Positions 25,033 through 32,887 of a DNA stretch of 64,000 nucleotides are shown here, piece by piece; position 1 is the stretch's first letter; every line of letters begins with the position of its first letter. The translations under genes were made by a program, and so were the position numbers. The notes beneath the pieces were generated by a model. That model ran no database searches, was not told the origin of the DNA, and was given only the letters and a program-made list of their open reading frames with translations. This DNA comes from Spirosoma sp. KCTC 42546 (GTDB lineage: Bacteria; Bacteroidota; Bacteroidia; Cytophagales; Spirosomataceae). The stretch lies in NCBI RefSeq assembly GCF_006965485.1, contig NZ_CP041360.1, forward strand, positions 4,816,501-4,880,500, written 5' to 3'.

Positions 25033-25413
25033 ATGATCACACAAACAAATGTCAGACTTCTAAAAGAGTACATTAAGACACTCGTGGCCACAGACGTAGA
25101 ATTCCCTGGAATCTCTCCGCGTAGCTGGGGTAATGAGTTTAGTCGAACAGAACTGACAGCTATTTATTTCACCCTCAAATTTGTCATCAAGTCGGCAAAT
25201 CCCAAAACACAGGTCCCCCTAATGCTGGCTTTCAAAAACGTACACCACCCTGGCATGAACATGCACTGGTTCTTGTGTGATTTCAGTCCGGAAATCATCC
25301 CCCTATTGACTAAACATAACGCATCCGAAATTCAGTATCCATCAACAAAAACTCCCAAAACACCTCAGGGTTTAGATCTGGCTCTGTTAACTTTGGTCAA
25401 TGAAGCCGCTTAA
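25033..25413 (+). CDS. Hypothetical protein
   Basis: A 126-residue soluble protein (MITQTNVRLLKEYIKTLVATDVEFPGISPRSW...). It contains FSRTELTAIYFTLKFVIKSA and HHPGMNMHWFLCDFSPEIIPLL. No family is recognised and there is no signal peptide. It is followed after about 100 bp by a strong terminator (25512-25545), so it appears to be a single-gene transcript. Confidence 0.65.
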   Translation: MITQTNVRLLKEYIKTLVATDVEFPGISPRSWGNEFSRTELTAIYFTLKFVIKSANPKTQVPLMLAFKNVHHPGMNMHWFLCDFSPEIIPLLTKHNASEIQYPSTKTPKTPQGLDLALLTLVNEAA

Positions 25414-25511
25414 TGCATCAAACTAGTCAACTAATTAGTAGACGCACTAACAGTATTGAAAAACAAAACTACCCGAGTATTTAAATACAAGTACGACTTA
25501 TAAACTAACAT

Positions 25512-25545
25512 AAAGCAGCCCCTTCTAGTACGATGGGGCTGCTTT
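25512..25545 (+). terminator. Terminator hairpin
   Basis: AAAGCAGCCCC (25512-25522) pairs perfectly with GGGGCTGCTTT (25535-25545). It is similar in sequence to the hairpin at 35903-35934. Confidence 0.65.
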
Positions 25546-26177
25546 GGTGTTTTAGTGGCTTTCGGGAGAAAGTTCTACTGTTCCGGATAGATAGCGAAAA
25601 GCATTTTCGGAAACAATATAGATACATATATCAACAAATGAAAACATGGTAATTGCTAGACTAGTTGTTAATAAAAAAACGCTGACCCCACTGAAGTCCG
25701 CGTTTCCGATTCTATCCACACCAGCCAAACACCCGCAGGCGAATGGCCCTCAATTCGTTAATTATAGCAGTACAATTACCCAGACAGTTGTGGCAACCAA
25801 GACAATGAGTGTGCAAAGTATATAGTTTAAAATGGCTGAATGGTAATTACGGGTATTCATGATATACAAGTTACGGGGGTACGGTTTATTCATTAGATAC
25901 AGATTGTCAGAATAGGCACAAAATATCTATTAAAAGGTAGTTTATTCAGATTTCTAGAGAAGCGGTTTTCGTCAGAGCGATTGGACAAAATTTCAACTTC
26001 GTTAAACCCGCTCAGGAAAAACTAACTCAAACTGCTTCTCAAGGCCACTTATTAAGAATATAGCAGTACGATAAATTAAAAAAAATCAATTTTGAACCCT
26101 TTTTTGTTACCAAATAATAAATATCGACAATAACTTAAAAATGAATCCGGTACTTTAAAATCCCGTATACTTAGCTT
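25546..26177. other. Long AT-rich region before the hybrid kinase
   Basis: Apart from one possible 32-residue minus-strand gene (25762-25860), nothing convincing was seen. A weak hairpin with the core ACGCTGACCCC occurs near 25680. Confidence 0.4.
25762..25860 (-). CDS. Possible 32-residue membrane peptide
   Basis: The minus-strand frame reads MNTRNYHSAILNYILCTL, then IVLVATTVWVIVLL and stop: a short polar start and one hydrophobic helix. It is too short for certainty, but the composition is that of a small membrane protein. Confidence 0.3.
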   Translation of the reverse strand: MNTRNYHSAILNYILCTLIVLVATTVWVIVLL

Positions 26178-29100
26178 GTGAAATTTATGTTTTCTCCTCC
26201 TAATGAGAGTAAGCGATTAGAAGCGTTACAGCGTTACCAGATTCTGGACACCTTGCCTGATAAAGCATTTGACAGGCTAACAGAACTGGCATCGTTGATT
26301 TGTGAAGTACCCATTTCGTTGGTAACGTTGCTCGACGATCAGCGGCAATGGTTCAAGTCTAAGGTAGGAATTGATGTAGATGAAACCAGCCGTGATGTTG
26401 CCTTTTGCCGGTATGCAATTTTGGATAGCACCCACTTTGAGGTAGAAGATGCTACACAGGACACTCGCTTCAAGGAAAACCCATTCGTCACATCCGATCC
26501 TCACGTCCGATTTTATGCTGGTTATCCCCTGACTGATCCCGATGGTTATGCGTTAGGGACGCTTTGTGTACTTGATAGCTCCCCCAGAAAACTTACCGAA
26601 AGCCAGCAAAAAGCGTTACAACTACTGGCCGACATGGCCATTGCCCTCATTGTTGAACACCGACAAAAACAGGAGCTTATTTACTTTGAGAATCTTTTTA
26701 CGCTCTCCAATGATTTGATCTTTGTAGCCGGTGCCGACGGTTATTTAAAAAAAATGAACCCAGCCTTTCAGCAGGTACTGGGCTGGGATGAATCCTTTTT
26801 ACTAACAACTCCTTTTTTCGATCTGGTACACCCAGATGAACGGCTGGCTACTGAACAGGAAATCAGCCAATTGGTTACAGGTAACCTGACCATCAATTTC
26901 ACCCATCGGTTCCGTTGCAAAAATGGAACATACCGCCATCTCCAATGGGTAGCTACGCCCGAGCCTGCCACGGGCTATCTGTTTGCCGTTGCCCGGGATG
27001 TTACCGACGAAAAACAGAGGGAGTTTCAACTGTATCAGTCTGAAAATAGATTCCGCTCTTTCTTCGAAAATTCGCAGGGACTCATGTGTATACATGACCT
27101 GGAGGGTACACTTATAACTGTGAACGCAGCTGGCGCTCAGGCACTAGGCTATCTGCCCGAAGAACTGATTGGCCGTCGTTTGAGAGATATAGTTCCCCAG
27201 GAGCAACATGCAGGGTTCGACGCTTATCTGGAAACCATTCGTAAAACCGGTAGAGCCAGCGGGATTATGCATACGCTCCATAAAAATGGCTCACTTCATA
27301 TCTGGCTCTTTACCAATATTCTGGAAAATGATCTGAATGGCGATCCATTCATTATCGGAAATGCCATTGATATTACTCGGCGGCATCAATTGGAAGCCGA
27401 TTTGAAATGGACTAAGCAAATGTTGGAGCAAACCAACGAGGTAGCCAGAATCGGTACATGGGAAGCAGACTTTATCAAAGAAACCATGTACTGGTCGACT
27501 GTTACGAAACTGATTCATGAAGTACCCAATGACTTTACGCCACAGCTGGATACAGGCCACACCTTCTTTAGAGGAAAAAACTATGACCTAATTGTCGAGT
27601 CTGTCAATCGGGCAATCACCGAAGGGATTCCATTTGATATTGAATTGCAGATCGTTACGGCGGCAGAGCGGGAAGTGTGGGTTCGCGTGCTCGGTACACC
27701 TGAATTAAAGGAGGGAGCTTACAAACGGTTGTATGGTACGTTCCAGGATATTGATGAGAAGAAAAAAGCAGAACAGGCCTTAGTCAACGAAAAACTACGA
27801 CTGGCCGCTTTTGTCGAGCATGCCCCGGCAGCTGTAGCTATGTTCGACCGGAACGTTACCTATCTGGCAGTAAGTAATCGCTGGATGGAGGATTATCATT
27901 TAGCAGGGAGTGTTATTGGCTTATCGCATTTTGATGTATTTCCAAATCTATCCGATACCTGGAAAGCCGTCTTTGACCGTTGCATTAACGGAGCCGTAGA
28001 GAAAAACGATGAATACGTTAGGCGGCCCGAAGGGTGGGATCACGATCAATACATATGCTGGGAAATCAGACCTTGGTACCAGTTCGATGGGTCGATTGGA
28101 GGTATTATGATGTTTACTCAGGATATTACAGAATCCTGTCTGCAACGGGAAGAATTGAAAAAAGCAAAGTTACAGGCGGAACAAGCCAGTGTTGCCAAAT
28201 CTGAATTTCTGGCTAATATGAGTCATGAAATCAGAACCCCGCTCAATGGGGTAATTGGCTTTACCGACCTGGTTCTTAAAACATCCCTGAATGAAACCCA
28301 GCATCAATATCTGTCCATTGTCGATCAATCGGCGAATGCACTGTTAAGCATTATCAATGATATTCTGGACTTTTCTAAAATTGAAGCGGGTAAACTGGAG
28401 CTGGCCATTGAGAAAGTAGATGTATACGAAATCAGTAGCCAGGCGGCAGGCATTATTACCTATCAAGCCCAGAATAAAGGACTTGAGATGTTGCTTAATC
28501 TACCTGCCGATCTGCCGCGCTTTATTTATATAGATTCCGTTCGCTTAAAACAGATTCTGGTTAACCTGCTTGGGAACGCGGTCAAATTCACCGAGAAAGG
28601 AGAAATCGAGCTAAAAATAAAACCACTAACCGACCCTGAACAGGACTGCGTTACCTACCGCTTTGAGGTGAGAGATACCGGGATAGGTATTAAACCGGAG
28701 ATGCAGGAGCGCATTTTTGACGCTTTTTCTCAGGAAGATGCCTCAACAACGAAAAAGTATGGGGGAACCGGCCTCGGACTAACCATCTCCAACAAATTAC
28801 TTGGTTTGATGGGCAGCCGTCTGGAGTTAGTCAGTAAGCCAGGAGAAGGTAGCTGTTTTTCATTCGATGTACAACTTAAAACGGAAGTAGGCGACCCCAT
28901 TAACTGGCAGGATATCAGTCTGATCAAAAACGTATTGATTGTGGATGACAATGAAAACAACCGTCTGATTTTGCGGCAAATGTTTTTATTAAAACAGATT
29001 ATTGTTGATGAAGCCCGCAATGGATTTGAAGCTCTCCAGTTATTAGCCCAGAATAAGCAATACGATGTGATTATAATGGATTACCACATGCCGTATATGG

Positions 29101-30113
29101 ATGGCTTGGAAACAATTGAGAAAATCAGAGCTAACTTCTCCTCGCCTACCGATACGCAAGCCATTATTCTTCTGCATAGTTCGTCGGATGATGAACGGCT
29201 CATCAAAGCGAGTGAGTCATTGTCCATCAACCAGCGCTTGGTGAAGCCAGTTAAAATGACTGAATTGTTCCGCGCCTTATCCCGCCTGGGTCAACAGAAC
29301 GACCAACCGGTACTCGTGGAGGCAGCTAGTCAGCAGGTCGACGTTGGCAACCAGCCCGTTAAATTGTTGCTGGTTGAGGATAATAAAGTGAATCAGTTGC
29401 TGGCTAGAACGTATGTAGGCAAACTAATTCCGAATGCCCAGATTATGGAAGCTTACAATGGTCAGGAAGCAATAGACATGTATAAGCAGTTGCTTCCTGA
29501 CTTGATCCTGATGGATATTCAAATGCCTGTTATGAATGGGTATGAAGCCACGCAACGTATCCGGGAGCTGGAACAGGGGCGCCGTATTCCAATCATTGCC
29601 TTAACGGCAGGTACGGTGAAAGGGGAGCGAGAAAAGTGCCTGGCCGCCGGTATGGATGATTTTGTCACGAAACCCATTGTGGAAGCATCTATGGCTGCGC
29701 TGTTTCAGAAATGGCTGGGAACGCTAGCTACAGACACACCCGCTCCTCTTAAAACGCAGGAAGTTCAGGATCACTTTAACCTTGATGTGTTAAAAAATAT
29801 TGCAGGACAGGATCTTGACTTTATCAGCAGTCTAATGGAAGCCGCTGAAAGTGAGTTAACAAATTCATTGTCTGTTCTGGCAAAAGAGGCAGAAGCCAGC
29901 CATCTGGCCGGCTTACAGGCTGCTGGGCACAAGCTTCGTGGAACCGCATTGAGCGCTGGTATGCCTACATTAGCCCAACTGGCCTATAAATTGGAACACC
30001 TGGACCATTTTGAGGCTGGTTTAGTGCGTGAATTACTGGATCATACTCAATCGGAAATTAAACTTGTCATTTCTCTGATGGCTGATACGTTGAAAGCGAC
30101 CGCGGCCATGTAG
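26178..30113 (+). CDS. Hybrid sensor histidine kinase: GAF - PAS (about four) - HisKA - HATPase - REC - REC - Hpt
   Basis: A 1311-residue soluble hybrid kinase without signal or membrane helices. The GAF-type domain spans about 10-165 (ILDTLPDKAFDRLTELASLI). PAS-like domains start at about 174, 292, 415 and 535. HisKA carries H683 in FLANMSHEIRTPLNG. The HATPase has NAVKFTEKG, DTGIGIKPE and GTGLGLTI. The first receiver has D968 in VIIMDYHMPYMDG and the second D1113 in LILMDIQMPVMNG. The C-terminal Hpt has H1251 in AAGHKLRGTALSAG. This is a complete internal phosphorelay (ArcB/BarA-like order), which should pass phosphate to a separate regulator not found next door. The real start could be Met4. 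Confidence 0.92.
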   Translation: MKFMFSPPNESKRLEALQRYQILDTLPDKAFDRLTELASLICEVPISLVTLLDDQRQWFKSKVGIDVDETSRDVAFCRYAILDSTHFEVEDATQDTRFKENPFVTSDPHVRFYAGYPLTDPDGYALGTLCVLDSSPRKLTESQQKALQLLADMAIALIVEHRQKQELIYFENLFTLSNDLIFVAGADGYLKKMNPAFQQVLGWDESFLLTTPFFDLVHPDERLATEQEISQLVTGNLTINFTHRFRCKNGTYRHLQWVATPEPATGYLFAVARDVTDEKQREFQLYQSENRFRSFFENSQGLMCIHDLEGTLITVNAAGAQALGYLPEELIGRRLRDIVPQEQHAGFDAYLETIRKTGRASGIMHTLHKNGSLHIWLFTNILENDLNGDPFIIGNAIDITRRHQLEADLKWTKQMLEQTNEVARIGTWEADFIKETMYWSTVTKLIHEVPNDFTPQLDTGHTFFRGKNYDLIVESVNRAITEGIPFDIELQIVTAAEREVWVRVLGTPELKEGAYKRLYGTFQDIDEKKKAEQALVNEKLRLAAFVEHAPAAVAMFDRNVTYLAVSNRWMEDYHLAGSVIGLSHFDVFPNLSDTWKAVFDRCINGAVEKNDEYVRRPEGWDHDQYICWEIRPWYQFDGSIGGIMMFTQDITESCLQREELKKAKLQAEQASVAKSEFLANMSHEIRTPLNGVIGFTDLVLKTSLNETQHQYLSIVDQSANALLSIINDILDFSKIEAGKLELAIEKVDVYEISSQAAGIITYQAQNKGLEMLLNLPADLPRFIYIDSVRLKQILVNLLGNAVKFTEKGEIELKIKPLTDPEQDCVTYRFEVRDTGIGIKPEMQERIFDAFSQEDASTTKKYGGTGLGLTISNKLLGLMGSRLELVSKPGEGSCFSFDVQLKTEVGDPINWQDISLIKNVLIVDDNENNRLILRQMFLLKQIIVDEARNGFEALQLLAQNKQYDVIIMDYHMPYMDGLETIEKIRANFSSPTDTQAIILLHSSSDDERLIKASESLSINQRLVKPVKMTELFRALSRLGQQNDQPVLVEAASQQVDVGNQPVKLLLVEDNKVNQLLARTYVGKLIPNAQIMEAYNGQEAIDMYKQLLPDLILMDIQMPVMNGYEATQRIRELEQGRRIPIIALTAGTVKGEREKCLAAGMDDFVTKPIVEASMAALFQKWLGTLATDTPAPLKTQEVQDHFNLDVLKNIAGQDLDFISSLMEAAESELTNSLSVLAKEAEASHLAGLQAAGHKLRGTALSAGMPTLAQLAYKLEHLDHFEAGLVRELLDHTQSEIKLVISLMADTLKATAAM

Positions 30114-30133
30114 GTAAATTAAGCAGTATACTA

Positions 30134-30207
30134 TATGACTTCTTCAGAGTCACATGTTTATAGAAAGACCATAGTTGCTATAAACATCTGCCCTTGAAGA
30201 AGTCATA
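30134..30207. repeat. Nested inverted repeat after the hybrid kinase
   Basis: TATGACTTCTTCA (30134-30146) is inverted at 30195-30207, and inside it TGTTTATAG (30155-30163) is inverted at 30178-30186. It lies between the 3' ends of two convergent genes, so it may be a bidirectional terminator, although no T-run follows. Confidence 0.6.
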
Positions 30208-30222
30208 CAGGTCGGCGCAGCT

Positions 30223-30678
30223 TCAATACGTAAACATCCGATCACTGTCAGTAGCCAACCGTACCAATATAGTAGGCATAGCAAATTCAGCTGGTTTTCC
30301 AGTAATATCGGCATCAGTCAGGCCTCGTGCTTTTGACGACATCCCCGACATATAAAATCGGCCGCCCGCTTTTGAAATGGCGTCAAAGTGGTCGCGGAGT
30401 TTACCCGTACCCAAGCCAACCACCTTGTCTAACTCACTGTCTTTAAGTAGTGTAACGGCGTCACCGGCCAAAAACAGCGCGACGGTATGTCCTTCCTCTA
30501 AGGCAGTTTTTGCTACCAGAAAACCCAAAGCAGCCTTCGTAGGATTATCTGGACCGCACGTGATATGAATTAAGAATTTCATCTTTTTAGCTGCTGTAGT
30601 TGTTGATAGTTGCGCATGGGTTGTTGCACTCATACATACGACCCATAAAAAGGTGAGCAGAAGGCGTTTCGTTAGCAT
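30223..30678 (-). CDS. Exported DsrE-family protein
   Basis: From Met at 30678 this is about 151 residues with a signal peptide (MLTKRLLLTFLWVVCMSATTHAQ). A DsrE/DsrF-like domain follows: MKFLIHITCGPDNPTKAALGFLVAKTALEEGH, TVALFLAGDAVTLL, GGRFYMSGMSSKARGL. Known DsrE proteins handle sulfur; the Cys in HITCGPDNP replaces nothing I can verify as catalytic. The frame is open to 30711, but an upstream start would overlap the preceding gene and lengthen the leader beyond the signal peptide. It lies 19 bp after the DUF1059 gene, so the two form an operon. Confidence 0.8.
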   Translation of the reverse strand: MLTKRLLLTFLWVVCMSATTHAQLSTTTAAKKMKFLIHITCGPDNPTKAALGFLVAKTALEEGHTVALFLAGDAVTLLKDSELDKVVGLGTGKLRDHFDAISKAGGRFYMSGMSSKARGLTDADITGKPAEFAMPTILVRLATDSDRMFTY

Positions 30679-30697
30679 TGTCTGATTGGTGAACTGA

Positions 30698-30871
30698 TTA
30701 AGCCGCTTCATGAATCAATGGTTTAATCTGCTCCGCCATTTCTGGTGTAACCAACACCTGATGGACTTCCTGTGCATGTTGCGCAGCTAATTGAAGAACT
30801 TCGGTTTCACTTTCGGCCTGAATAATGCCTGGGCAGTCGAACCCAACGTCTTTGCAGCGTAATTCTTTCAT
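30698..30871 (-). CDS. DUF1059 small protein
   Basis: From Met at 30871 the product is 57 residues: MKELRCKDVGFDCPGIIQAE, SETEVLQLAAQHAQEVHQV, ending in EMAEQIKPLIHEA. This matches the short DUF1059 family (conserved C..DxGFDCP and HA...H). Function unknown; the paired Cys/His residues suggest metal binding, an inference. It is followed by the DsrE-like gene. The frame could begin upstream at 30919, but family length favours 30871. Confidence 0.85.
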   Translation of the reverse strand: MKELRCKDVGFDCPGIIQAESETEVLQLAAQHAQEVHQVLVTPEMAEQIKPLIHEAA

Positions 30872-31007
30872 AGTAATAGGAGTTTTAGCGAATTGGTACC
30901 TTAAAGGTATTACGGCCAAAACAGCTCGAAGAAAAGACTATGTGTACGACGAGGATTGCTTTATATGCGGTGGCTTTGGTCCTATAAGTGGCATACGCAG
31001 TGGCAGT

Positions 31008-32495
31008 TTATTGATGCCAAACCGCCTTCCGAAGCCCAAGGTATCCCCCAACTGTATTGGTATATAGTTGCCCAACATCAGCAGCAACAGATGCGGTAAG
31101 GGCCATTCCTCCCAGCCAGGGTAGCGGAACGCCGATCTGGACGATCGATGAAAACTGCCTGGGTGAACCCGGAAAAGAAGCTGTAAATGAACCCATATTT
31201 CGGCTGTACGACACTTTGGCTATCAAGCTCATCCGACGCGCGACCGTTGCCCGCATACCTACGTGTGCCATCTGGACGCGATTGTTGTTGACTGTCAAAC
31301 CAGAAATAGGCTGGTATTCAGGCTTAACATCCTGATTTAACGTAAGGAAGGGCGTACCCAGAATATGACTTTTATACGCCCAGCCCTCCTGGTATTGTCC
31401 ATTATTAAAATAATTATCATTTCCCGACAGGCCATTCCAGGGTTCAAAGATTGAGCCGCTCTGGTTCAACGTCGATAGAAATTCAAGCAACAAATCATCG
31501 ATATGAAAACCAGATGAACCATGCCTCAGCGGTCGGATTCGCAGACCAGTGAGGCCATCGGGTGTATTCTTAAAAAACATACCCGACGCATCGTCATAAC
31601 TATGCTGGTGATAGAGCATTAGCGTAGCCGATGGTAGTCTTACTTCAAATCCAAAATCAATACTACCAACATGATTGCCATATAGATTGGTATAATCAAA
31701 GGATGTGATGCGCGGGTTGTTAAGGCCATCTGTCCGAATGGCAAAGAATACATTTGGGAAATCCCGCAATTGTCCGGGAAGTTGCCCATCAACGGCGTAG
31801 TGATAATCCAGATAATCGGAATGGCCACCCCATTGAACATTGTGATTAATACCCGCGTAGACTCGCACGGCAGATGCTGGTTTACCAACCCGGAATATGA
31901 CCGATTTCTGGTGCAGAAATGAATGCTGCATGTAATCGGTATTCGCAAACCAGCCGTGGGCAATAAATGCGTTAATAGCCAACCACTGCCTGCGCCCCAA
32001 CGGAGCAAATCCTTTTGTACCGAATTGAACTTTAGGAATTGGCAACGCATTCCCCGACCAGGAATAAGAGCCGGACGTAAGGGTTGTATCGACCAGACCG
32101 ATAACTTCCCTTCTTCGACCAATCACAAGCTGAATTTGTCGATGGGCTAGTTTTACATAGTATTCCGGGACAAGTAGTTGATTTTCTTTCCCCCCGTTAC
32201 CCACGGCCTCGGCCGCATAACTCAGTACCCAGGCTCGGGCCGGCGTCTTTCGTGCTTTGGGGCCAGTAGTATCCGTTAGTGATACGGAGCCTGTGACGCC
32301 AACTCGTAGGCTCCCAATCGGCGAAACGTACGGAACGGTGCCAAATTGATTGGCGCGCAGCCAGAACGGCGTACGTTCTGTAGTAGATACCATACCTGCC
32401 ACTTCGACATAGGCCTGATAAACACTTCTCTGTTGGGCGTATAAGGGAATACAAACAATACGAATTAGCAGGACAACTAAGGATAACTGTTTCAT
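31008..32495 (-). CDS. Capsule assembly Wzi-family outer-membrane protein
   Basis: A 495-residue protein with signal peptide (MKQLSLVVLLIRIVCIPLYAQ) and a beta-barrel-like body of alternating strands. Family cues are TPFWLRANQFGTVP near the start, IGRRREVIGLVDTTLTSGSYSWSGNALPIPKV in the middle, and YYVKLAHRQIQLVIGRR. Wzi-type proteins in Gammaproteobacteria attach capsule polysaccharide at the outer membrane; in Bacteroidota the related family is usual for exopolysaccharide or envelope loci, so a role in surface glycan is inferred. It ends YTNTVGGYLGLRKAVWHQ. It lies opposite the DUF2723 gene across a 390-bp gap. Confidence 0.85.
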   Translation of the reverse strand: MKQLSLVVLLIRIVCIPLYAQQRSVYQAYVEVAGMVSTTERTPFWLRANQFGTVPYVSPIGSLRVGVTGSVSLTDTTGPKARKTPARAWVLSYAAEAVGNGGKENQLLVPEYYVKLAHRQIQLVIGRRREVIGLVDTTLTSGSYSWSGNALPIPKVQFGTKGFAPLGRRQWLAINAFIAHGWFANTDYMQHSFLHQKSVIFRVGKPASAVRVYAGINHNVQWGGHSDYLDYHYAVDGQLPGQLRDFPNVFFAIRTDGLNNPRITSFDYTNLYGNHVGSIDFGFEVRLPSATLMLYHQHSYDDASGMFFKNTPDGLTGLRIRPLRHGSSGFHIDDLLLEFLSTLNQSGSIFEPWNGLSGNDNYFNNGQYQEGWAYKSHILGTPFLTLNQDVKPEYQPISGLTVNNNRVQMAHVGMRATVARRMSLIAKVSYSRNMGSFTASFPGSPRQFSSIVQIGVPLPWLGGMALTASVAADVGQLYTNTVGGYLGLRKAVWHQ

Positions 32496-32836
32496 AGGCA
32501 GGAGAATGGCAGGACAACGTAGTCAAATATCTGCTTTTATGATTACATGTTATATCATCACTGATCAGAATAGGCCTTATTCTCTCTTACTAGTTAAACC
32601 TTTTTAGTAAACGGCAACTCAAGCCCTATAAATTGAACGTCTACAAGGGCCTACCCTTATCTGATGTCGCAGAACCCTTCATTAGTGTACCAGATGAGGA
32701 TGCTACATAGCTCTGTTCTGCCACTCGCCCGAAAGCGTAGCGCATGGCGGCCATTAAAATGTTAAATAACTGTAATTCAATCCCTTATTAACATTTCTTA
32801 ACAGAATACCCAGCACGAGAAAACGTGTTCTACCTG
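32496..32836. other. Intergenic region between divergent Wzi and DUF2723 genes
   Basis: No gene was seen in about 340 bp; it must carry both promoters. Confidence 0.5.
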
Positions 32837-32844
32837 TAGTTTTG
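32837..32844 (+). promoter_or_regulatory. Putative -7 element TAGTTTTG before the DUF2723 gene
   Basis: TAGTTTTG fits TAnnTTTG and lies 43 bp before the ATG at 32888. No -33 box is obvious. Confidence 0.35.
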
Positions 32845-32887
32845 GCGCGTTCTTACACAAATACATATCGCTAAAATCTATACGTCT

